Below, one piece after another: positions 1 to 6,010 of a stretch of DNA of 6,230 nucleotides (positions are counted from its first letter, which is position 1; every line of letters begins with the position of its first letter). This DNA comes from Candidatus Aegiribacteria sp. (lineage in GTDB: Bacteria > Fermentibacterota > Fermentibacteria > Fermentibacterales > JCC-6). The translations under genes and the position numbers were made by a program. The notes under the pieces are model-generated. The model was given only the letters and a program-made list of their open reading frames with translations. It did no database searches and was not told the origin of the DNA. The stretch spans positions 1-6,230 of the forward strand of contig JAUVUL010000121.1 in the NCBI GenBank assembly GCA_030600975.1, read 5' to 3'.

Positions 1-41
1 CAGCTGAGATAGAATTCTCGGAGATTTGAGGAGAATACTGG

Positions 42-158
42 ATGTATTTGACGATAATATGCGAGTATTATAGCCAGCTGTGTGGGTTTTATGCCAATGT
101 TTCATTGTTGGACAGGCTCCTAGGGAGGATTGATATTGGCAGGCTTACCCGGCGATAA
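42..158 (+). CDS. Possible small ORF (38 aa) overlapping the start of the TPR gene
   Basis: An ATG at 42 is preceded by a strong Shine-Dalgarno-like GAGGAGA (28-34) at 7-nt spacing. The frame runs 38 codons to TAA at 156-158. The product starts MYLTIICEYYSQLCGF and ends in a basic stretch (GRLTRR); I recognise no family. The frame overlaps the first 23 nt of the TPR gene, so its translation could be coupled to that gene, as with a leader ORF. Alternatively the Shine-Dalgarno match is chance, since the last third of the peptide is just the TPR gene's start region read in another frame. Only the ribosome-binding site and the open frame support it. Confidence 0.25.
   Translation: MYLTIICEYYSQLCGFYANVSLLDRLLGRIDIGRLTRR
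122..128 (+). promoter_or_regulatory. Ribosome binding site that decides the TPR gene start
   Basis: AGGGAGG lies here. The first in-frame TTG (130) is only 1 nt downstream, too close to be used. The second TTG (136) is 7 nt downstream, which is ideal. The site therefore favours the start at 136 over the longer frame from 130. Confidence 0.7.
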
Positions 159-1281
159 AATAGACTGGCTCTGGAAGCAGGTTGAAAAAGCAAGAGAAGA
201 GAAGAATAATGAAGCTGTAAGAGAAAGCCTGGAAAGGCTTCTAGCCGACTCTTCAATCAAGAATACCTCCGATGAGGATCTTGCTGTGCTTAATTTGAGT
301 CAGCTTGATATCGACGAGGGCCATTCGCGTGATGCGGCACTGAGACTGTCCGGCTTCAAATGGCATGGTGTACCCGGTCCCGCGGGGCTGCTGCTGGTTT
401 CAGACGCTTATCTGAGACTTGAATGGTTCGAGCAGGCAAGGGAAGCACTTGAGGATTACCTGAAGCTCATTCCGGAGGACCTTGACGCTAGAAGGAAACT
501 CGGTCTTGTCCATCTCATGCTGAACAATGATGATGAAGCCCAGCGAATTCTTCTTGCCACCGCCAGACGCGAGAAGTACAGAATTCCAACTACTTTAACT
601 TATCTGGCCATACTCGAAGCAAAGGTTGGGAGAATTGAGGAGAGCCTTCATCTTCTTCTGCAGGCAAAGGAACTTGCCCCGTTTGACGAGAAGATCGAAC
701 ATACCCTCCTCAGAATTGAATCCCTCAGGGTCAGTCTGAAGAGGAAAGCTCTTCATCATGAAGATCTTCCTATTGAGGATCTTGTTGCCGGTATGGTCAG
801 CGGTATGCTTGAACTCCACGGCTACTCCCGTGCGAAGTCCAGACAGGCTCTTGAGGTATGGAACAGGTTCTGCTCGGTGGTTACACCCCAGGGCAGGAAA
901 CCTGCAATCTGGGCTGCAGCCCTGGAGTACGCGGTAACGAAATACGGCCCCCATTTTACTCAGAAGCAGCTGGCCGATGAATACGGAGTATCAGCATCAC
1001 AGCTAGGTGAACACTACCATGCCATTACCGAGGCAGTTGACCTTGATTCACTGGTTAATACTGATCTTCTTGGTGAGATCGAGAAGGAAGGCTCCGGGCT
1101 CTACAGCCTCGTTCGCAGGGAAGAGATGGCTGAAGTAATAGCAACGATCGCCGGAAGACTGGACGAGTTCGACGGTCCGGGAGAAGTCTGCGCCTGGGTA
1201 TTCGACAGGATAGAACCCCTGAACGAAACCGAGCGGCGGGAAATAGAGGATTTCCTCAGCTACCTCTGGAAGAAGAGATAA
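136..1281 (+). CDS. TPR-repeat protein with C-terminal helix-turn-helix-like domain
   Basis: Predicted cytoplasmic protein of 381 residues from the TTG at 136; starting at TTG 130 would add two residues but leaves no room after the ribosome-binding site. There is no signal peptide or membrane segment. Residues 84-185 form helical repeats of tetratricopeptide type (AYLRLEWFEQAREALEDYLK; then LGLVHLMLNNDDEAQRIL; then LAILEAKVGRIEESLHLLLQ), usually a protein-protein interaction scaffold. Residues 212-300 form a second helical domain. Within it, RKPAIWAAALEYAV followed by TQKQLADEYGVSASQLGEHY (275-294) resembles the helical region and helix-turn-helix of cyclin/TFIIB-like or DUF6398-like domains. 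That resemblance is by eye and DNA binding is not shown. The tail (325-381) is acidic and helical. CotH starts 12 nt after the stop, so the two are probably co-transcribed. Its role is unknown; regulator or adaptor are both possible. Confidence 0.83.
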   Translation: MAGLPGDKIDWLWKQVEKAREEKNNEAVRESLERLLADSSIKNTSDEDLAVLNLSQLDIDEGHSRDAALRLSGFKWHGVPGPAGLLLVSDAYLRLEWFEQAREALEDYLKLIPEDLDARRKLGLVHLMLNNDDEAQRILLATARREKYRIPTTLTYLAILEAKVGRIEESLHLLLQAKELAPFDEKIEHTLLRIESLRVSLKRKALHHEDLPIEDLVAGMVSGMLELHGYSRAKSRQALEVWNRFCSVVTPQGRKPAIWAAALEYAVTKYGPHFTQKQLADEYGVSASQLGEHYHAITEAVDLDSLVNTDLLGEIEKEGSGLYSLVRREEMAEVIATIAGRLDEFDGPGEVCAWVFDRIEPLNETERREIEDFLSYLWKKR

Positions 1282-1293
1282 CCGGGGCTTGAA

Positions 1294-4200
1294 ATGAATT
1301 ATTCAACAACTGTTATTCTATCATTCATGTTGATTTCAGCCACAGGTATAGATGCTGAAGTCCCATCTTATAATATCATCTGCGATCAGAATGAATTCAA
1401 TACTATGATCTTGAATTGGGAAGATGAAATCGAGATCAGTTGTACTGTTGAAAGGGATGGTACGTTATACCAGAATGCGAAAATGAGGATCAGAGGAGAT
1501 TCTTCACGTGGATACCCTAAAAAATCCTTCAGAATAACATTTTCCACAACTCAGCCTCTGGACGGCCGACAGAAATGGAATTTCAACGCCGAGTACCTTG
1601 ATCGTTCATATATGCATTCTTACCTGTTTGCATTTATCATGGACAGGCTTGATTACACGTGTTTTAATGTTGACTATGCCAGGATGTATGTGAATGGTGA
1701 GTACCGTGGACTATACATAAAAACAGAACCATACGATTCCCTGTTCTTTGTCGAAAACTCTCTTGATCCTGAGGGTAATCTCTACAAGGCGTCAACGGAT
1801 GGTTCATGCCTCAGCGCTTACGATAACGTTGAAGAAGTGTGGACAAAAGCAACAAATACATCGTCAGGTTGGAATGACCTGTACCAGTTGATTTTCGACC
1901 TGGATACTCTTTCTTCTGATAATTATCTGGAATTCGCAGCAGAACGATTTGATATGAACGATCTGCTGACAATCATAGTGGTGAACTGGCTTACATCCAA
2001 TTACAGTACATACTATCACAATTACTTTCTTTACCATGATGTACGGAATACAGGATTATGGACGATGCTTCCGTGGGACGTTGATAAGACGTTCGACAGC
2101 TATTCCTACGGATATTATACCTGGGGAGCTCATGAGAACTGGCCGGATAATCCTCTGCTGGATAAATTGCTTCTGAACGACTATCTGCTTGAACTGGCAT
2201 TTCAGCGCCTGGACGAAATATGTGTGCAGGTATTTAACACAGCTACACTTTTTCAGGTAATCGATTCTCTCGTCATTGAACTGGAAGATGCTGTTTCAGA
2301 AGATACTTATGATGATATCGCTGATCTTGACGAGTTCTATGATGCAATTGAAACTCTGAAACATCTCCCTATCGAGAACAGACCATCCGGCCTTCTCGGT
2401 CAGTACAGCGATTGTCCAAGGCCATTCAGAACAACCAGTAATCAAACCTGTGCAAGTCCTGATCTATTCGCTTCGTGGAATCATGCCTTTGATCCAAACG
2501 GAGATCCGATTACGTATACGGTGAGGGTGAGAAGATTCACCAGACCGGGATATCCGGATTCAACCATGGTTCAATATGAGGGGCTTACAGATACCTGTAT
2601 TACTATATCAGGCCTTCCGGCAGGCGAGTACGCCTGGGATGTCAGAGCAGTATCGACCACGCGGTACACTGTTGCTTTCAACCAGTACATGCCTTTCACA
2701 ATCGTGCTTGACTACACCGAGCTTTCAGGAACTCTGTCAGGCCATACTTTCCTGACTTCGGAAAATTCGCCGTATGTGATCAACGGTGACATCCTGATCC
2801 CTTCGGGAAGCACAGTTTCCATTGAACCTGGTACGGTACTCAGATTCAATGAGGACTGCAGCATGATCTGTCAGGGGAATTTGTATGTGGAAGGTTCCCC
2901 TGGAGATTCGGTCGTATTCTGCGCCAATATGGAGAACAAACCCTGGGGTGGGATAATGCTTACCGGGGGAGAAGCGGAATTTACATATACAGTATTCTCC
3001 GGGTCTGATGGTTTCAGCGCCGGAAGTCAGTACAGAGCCTGTATTGAATCCGATAAGGCTGATTTGATGTTTGAATCCTGTCTCTTCCGGAATAATCAGG
3101 GATGTCTCCATTTATCAGAAGGCTCTGTCTACGTGAATAATTGTGATCTTACAGGCTGGAATTCCGCAGAGTTGTTTTTCATGAATGAAGGAGAATCAGC
3201 CACAATACAGAACAGCAGTTTCGGTAACATGATCAACCCACCTTCATCACATCATGACGGCGTAGAATTTCAAAATTGTGATGCCGGAGAATATCTGGTA
3301 AAAAACTGTGAAGTATTCAACATAGACGGAGATGCATTTGATTCCAACAGCAGCTCTCTTATCCTGGAGGGCAACAGGGTCTGGAATGTAACTGATAAAG
3401 GTTTCTCAATAGGGATCGGTGCCGCTGGAAGTGAGATATCCGATGTTGTCCTGACGGGAAACATCATATACGACTGCTATACTGGTATTGCGATCAAGGA
3501 TGATTCCTGGGCGGAAATTACCGGCTGCACAATATCCGGTTGCGATATCGGGGTACGAGCTTACAACAAGACCGCGGGTTCGGGCGGAGGAAATGCAACT
3601 GTAATGAATTCAATATTTGATTCCAATTCAACTGTCTTCAGCATTGAAGATGGTTCCGTCGTTACTGTGAATTACAGCCTGACAGGAAGTAGCGAACCAT
3701 GGACAGGGGAAGGCAATATCGCGGGTGATCCCGAATTCGCCGACTGGGGCTCTATTGACTGGCACCTCTCTTACACTTCACCCTGTATCGATACTGGCTC
3801 GCCCCTGATAGATGATCCAGACGGCACAAGATCCGATATGGGTGCCGTGTTCTTTCCCCAGGTATTCGACGGGCTGGTCATCAACGAGATACAATCGGTG
3901 AATGACACCACAATTGCAGACAGTTACGGTGAGTACAATGACTGGTTCGAGATCTACAACGGCGGAGGGTATGATTGCGACCTGAGCTGGCTGTATATCT
4001 CCGATGATCCTTCCTATCTCGCAAAATATCAGTTCCCTTCGGGAACCATAATACCTTCGGGAGGTTTCCTTGTGGTCTGGGCGGACTCCGATCCATGGCA
4101 GGATGGTTATCACCTGCCTTTCCGTCTTTCAGGAAACGGAGACAGCCTGTACTTTTCAAGACAGCCCGCAGGAGATCAGATGAACGTTACCGGGTCCCTG

Positions 4201-4638
4201 GACGATGATGCTCCCAGGCTGATTGACTTCAAGTATTTCGGTGCTATTCAGCCCGATCGCTCCCTGGGAAGGGTATCCGATGGGGGCTCTGAATGGAGTA
4301 TTCTTGAATACTGCACACCAGGCTGGTCGAATTCTATTCCCTTAACGAACACCGGTTACCTCCAGGTTTCAAATCCCTTCCCCAACCCGGTATTTTCAGG
4401 CTCGGTGACTCTGGATATAACAGTCGATGCAGGGCAGACGGTGGTTTCGGTTTACGATCTTTCGGGAAGGCTTGTGGATGTCATTATGGACAGGTACCTT
4501 GAAACAGGGGAGCACAGACTTTACTGGGATACCCTTCAGGGCAGGGGCGGTCATGCCCCGACTGGAGTTTACCTGATTCATGTGCGCCATGCAGCAGGGC
4601 TGTCTGAAAGCAGGAAAATCGTTATTCTTAACGAATAA
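1294..4638 (+). CDS. Secreted CotH kinase family protein with beta-helix, lamin-tail and C-terminal sorting-type domains
   Basis: A 1114-residue exported protein. Residues 1-21 look like a signal peptide, with possible cleavage after GIDA. Residues ~55-365 are a CotH domain, an atypical protein-kinase fold first known from spore-coat kinases of Bacillus. It shows MRIRGDSSRGYPKKSFRITF (64-83), ARMYVNGEYRGLYIKTEPYD (129-148), HNYFLYHD (242-249) and LPWDVDKTFD (259-268). The family Asp expected just before HNYFLY appears to be Ser238, so activity is uncertain. Residues ~372-470 resemble a fibronectin-III-like domain. Residues ~476-850 form a right-handed parallel beta-helix, ending in the common DPEF...SPCIDTGSP...DGTRSDMGA pattern. 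Residues ~860-1012 are a lamin-tail domain (LVINEIQS...WFEIYNGG...CTPGWSN). Residues ~1020-1114 are a type IX sorting/FlgD-like beta-sandwich (NPFPNP, VSVYDLSGRLVD, GVYLIHV). There are 23 cysteines, 12 of them in the beta-helix. The ATG follows the TPR stop by 12 nt with only a weak GGGG as ribosome-binding site, suggesting translational coupling. Likely surface-attached; the substrate is unknown. Confidence 0.9.
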   Translation: MNYSTTVILSFMLISATGIDAEVPSYNIICDQNEFNTMILNWEDEIEISCTVERDGTLYQNAKMRIRGDSSRGYPKKSFRITFSTTQPLDGRQKWNFNAEYLDRSYMHSYLFAFIMDRLDYTCFNVDYARMYVNGEYRGLYIKTEPYDSLFFVENSLDPEGNLYKASTDGSCLSAYDNVEEVWTKATNTSSGWNDLYQLIFDLDTLSSDNYLEFAAERFDMNDLLTIIVVNWLTSNYSTYYHNYFLYHDVRNTGLWTMLPWDVDKTFDSYSYGYYTWGAHENWPDNPLLDKLLLNDYLLELAFQRLDEICVQVFNTATLFQVIDSLVIELEDAVSEDTYDDIADLDEFYDAIETLKHLPIENRPSGLLGQYSDCPRPFRTTSNQTCASPDLFASWNHAFDPNGDPITYTVRVRRFTRPGYPDSTMVQYEGLTDTCITISGLPAGEYAWDVRAVSTTRYTVAFNQYMPFTIVLDYTELSGTLSGHTFLTSENSPYVINGDILIPSGSTVSIEPGTVLRFNEDCSMICQGNLYVEGSPGDSVVFCANMENKPWGGIMLTGGEAEFTYTVFSGSDGFSAGSQYRACIESDKADLMFESCLFRNNQGCLHLSEGSVYVNNCDLTGWNSAELFFMNEGESATIQNSSFGNMINPPSSHHDGVEFQNCDAGEYLVKNCEVFNIDGDAFDSNSSSLILEGNRVWNVTDKGFSIGIGAAGSEISDVVLTGNIIYDCYTGIAIKDDSWAEITGCTISGCDIGVRAYNKTAGSGGGNATVMNSIFDSNSTVFSIEDGSVVTVNYSLTGSSEPWTGEGNIAGDPEFADWGSIDWHLSYTSPCIDTGSPLIDDPDGTRSDMGAVFFPQVFDGLVINEIQSVNDTTIADSYGEYNDWFEIYNGGGYDCDLSWLYISDDPSYLAKYQFPSGTIIPSGGFLVVWADSDPWQDGYHLPFRLSGNGDSLYFSRQPAGDQMNVTGSLDDDAPRLIDFKYFGAIQPDRSLGRVSDGGSEWSILEYCTPGWSNSIPLTNTGYLQVSNPFPNPVFSGSVTLDITVDAGQTVVSVYDLSGRLVDVIMDRYLETGEHRLYWDTLQGRGGHAPTGVYLIHVRHAAGLSESRKIVILNE

Positions 4639-4671
4639 CACATGTTAGATATCTTGGATTGACTAAAGCTA

Positions 4672-4677
4672 TATAAT
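4672..4677 (+). promoter_or_regulatory. Possible -10 box ahead of the lamin-tail gene
   Basis: A perfect TATAAT lies in the 77-nt gap between CotH and the lamin-tail gene, 38 nt before the GTG. The nearest -35-like hexamers (TTGGAT at 4654, TTGACT at 4659) are too close, 12 and 7 nt away, so the promoter is uncertain. No terminator hairpin with a T-run occurs in the gap, so read-through from CotH remains equally possible. Confidence 0.25.
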
Positions 4678-4704
4678 GGTGTAACTCTTAAGCACCAGAA
4701 AAAC

Positions 4705-4710
4705 TGGAGG
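4705..4710 (+). promoter_or_regulatory. Ribosome binding site for the lamin-tail gene
   Basis: TGGAGG lies 5 nt before the GTG at 4716. An in-frame stop (TAA, 4689-4691) lies just upstream and no ATG, GTG or TTG occurs in between, so GTG 4716 is the first usable start. Confidence 0.65.
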
Positions 4711-4715
4711 TTGTT

Positions 4716-5309
4716 GTGCTGTCTTATTCCATACTTATTTCGCTTGTGATGGTTGTACCGGGAGACATTGTTATCAGTGAGATCATGTACAATCCGGATG
4801 GACCGACTCTCGGTATTGATGACCGGTACGAATGGATTGAACTGTGTAATATCGGAGCTGTCCCGCTGCAGCTTGATGGAATGATGATCAGCGATGGAGG
4901 GAATCAACTATTTCTTGAATCCTATACCCTTGACCCCATGTTCCGGGTTGTTGTCGCGGCGGATGCACAGTCATTTACGGAAGCGTACGGAACCGGTATC
5001 GCAGTCATCCCCTGGGATGGAGTCTGGACGAAGCTTTCCAATTCCAGCGATACACTGCTTCTTTATTCATCCAACGGACAGGTACTGGACGAACTCGCCT
5101 ATTCCGACACATGGGGTCTTGCTGCCGGAGATACAACTAGAAGCGAAGCCGACGGCAGGGGTTCATCCCTTGAGAAAATCAACCTATGGGAGGTGAATAC
5201 CGAGGATAACTGGGCACCTTCAATCGACTGGGCATGTCCCGGAACCGACCCGGAAACCGGAGATCCCGTTTGCTGGGGCACTCCAGGAGACATCAACAGC
5301 GTCGAGTAG
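4716..5309 (+). CDS. Small secreted lamin-tail-domain protein
   Basis: A 197-residue protein from a GTG start. Residues 1-15 are hydrophobic and probably form a short, uncharged signal peptide or a remnant of one. The domain begins immediately after with GDIVISEIMYNPDG (16-29), the classic opening of bacterial lamin-tail (LTD, intermediate-filament-tail-like) domains. It continues with YEWIELCNIG (38-47), LDGMMISDGG (53-62), LLLYSSNGQVLDELAYSD (114-131) and the closing CWGTPGDINS (186-195). These immunoglobulin-like beta domains occur on exported proteins, often fused to nucleases, CotH or sorting domains. Here the domain stands alone: the protein ends right after it, with no sorting domain, anchor or enzyme. 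It belongs to the same family as residues 860-1012 of the CotH protein upstream, though the two are clearly diverged. It may be a companion or binding partner of CotH; that is inferred from position. Confidence 0.87.
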   Translation: MLSYSILISLVMVVPGDIVISEIMYNPDGPTLGIDDRYEWIELCNIGAVPLQLDGMMISDGGNQLFLESYTLDPMFRVVVAADAQSFTEAYGTGIAVIPWDGVWTKLSNSSDTLLLYSSNGQVLDELAYSDTWGLAAGDTTRSEADGRGSSLEKINLWEVNTEDNWAPSIDWACPGTDPETGDPVCWGTPGDINSVE

Positions 5310-5317
5310 AATTCAGC

Positions 5318-6010
5318 TTAGTAATCTATATCGTTGGTGGCCGTAACCAGGTTCACATTATCGATTCCCGGAATGCTGTTCAATCCTGTTACAATATCCT
5401 GTGAGCTGATTCCGGATTTCAGCGACAGGTCGTAAGTCAGTGTAAGGTACACACCGTCGCTGGACGGTTCAATATGTATGATCGTACTTTTACTTGCTCT
5501 CTCCAGAATGAAATCAATGTAAGCCTGCTCATCACCGGATTCCCTGTTGAAGCGGAATCTAAGTATGAATTCGCTTCTGTGCATTGAGCCGAAGTTTGTC
5601 CTGGCGAGAATCAGCGCCACCGTACCGATAAAGAAGGTGGAGAATACCGTTAGAACGTAATTGCCCGTACCCGAAGCTATTCCCTGCGTCAGAGCGAAGA
5701 AGATGAAGGCTGTATCTTTAGTGTCCTTTACAACAGTTCTGAATCTGACGATGGTCAACGCTCCGACAAGTGCGAACGCCCTGGCCAGATTGCTTCCAAT
5801 GACCATCATCACCGCGCATACTGTAATACACATGAGCACCAGGGTTACAACGAAAGACTGGGAGTAAGAGAGCCCTTTGTGAGTTTTTTTATAAATTACA
5901 CCGATGATGAGTCCCGCGCAGAGGGCAAGTACAAGGTTGATAATCACTGACAGCGGGCTGTATCCAAGTTCCTCGGTACTCTGTGTGAACCACTGGCTCA
6001 GTTCAGACAC
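5318..6010 (-). CDS. DUF4956 family membrane protein, partner of VTC/CotH genes
   Basis: A 230-residue protein with a GTG start (6010-6008), preceded by AAAGGAGA at 5-nt spacing. Hydrophobic segments lie at ~20-40, ~50-71, ~77-90 and ~117-136. Between them is the family hallmark RAFALVGALTIVRFRTVVKD (77-96) followed by DTAFIFFALTQGIASGTGNY (99-118). Residues 137-230 form a soluble alpha/beta domain, probably cytoplasmic (FILRFRF, VYLTLTYDLSL, IPGIDNVNLVT), with an ACT/ferredoxin-like strand and helix pattern. The length is normal for the family. Function is not established. The family is known mainly for lying next to VTC-domain polyphosphate-polymerase-like genes and CotH genes, as here. The start overlaps the end of the VTC gene by 13 nt, so the two are probably translationally coupled. 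The 3' end is 8 nt from the convergent lamin-tail gene. Confidence 0.93.
   Translation of the reverse strand: MSELSQWFTQSTEELGYSPLSVIINLVLALCAGLIIGVIYKKTHKGLSYSQSFVVTLVLMCITVCAVMMVIGSNLARAFALVGALTIVRFRTVVKDTKDTAFIFFALTQGIASGTGNYVLTVFSTFFIGTVALILARTNFGSMHRSEFILRFRFNRESGDEQAYIDFILERASKSTIIHIEPSSDGVYLTLTYDLSLKSGISSQDIVTGLNSIPGIDNVNLVTATNDIDY

Noticed and set aside
3..29. A short open stretch from the left edge reading AEIEFSEI then stop, possibly the end of an upstream gene
   Set aside because: Eight codons are too few to identify a gene, and the other two plus-strand frames also stop within the first 12 nt, so this frame being open means little.
67..97. Minus-strand TTGGCA (97-92) and TATAAT (72-67), a possible leftward promoter
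   Set aside because: The spacing is 19 nt, longer than the usual 17. No leftward gene is visible in the window, and the overlap with the possible small ORF leaves it unsupported.
1..105. Minus-strand open frame from an ATG at 105 running off the left edge
   Set aside because: It has no ribosome-binding site, its composition is not protein-like (rich in Ser, Thr, Ile and His), and the stretch is short.
2737..3111. Long antisense open frame (124 codons) within the CotH gene, and other antisense or alternative-frame ORFs at 595-954, 1991-2200, 3270-3467, 3778-4159, 4396-4907, 4894-5196, 5099-5296 and 5661-5867
   Set aside because: All overlap well-supported genes and their translations show no recognisable domain or coherent composition. 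They are shadows of the real frames.
4032..4046. Perfect inverted repeat GTTCCC-TTC-GGGAAC, a possible hairpin or terminator
   Set aside because: It lies inside the CotH coding region, has no T-run, and comes from the repeated codon string for Pro-Ser-Gly (CCTTCGGGA), which also occurs elsewhere in the gene.
4678..4696. GGTGT...GCACC inverted repeat between CotH and the lamin-tail gene
   Set aside because: The stem is only 5 bp including a wobble pair with a 9-nt loop and no T-run: too weak for a terminator or riboswitch.
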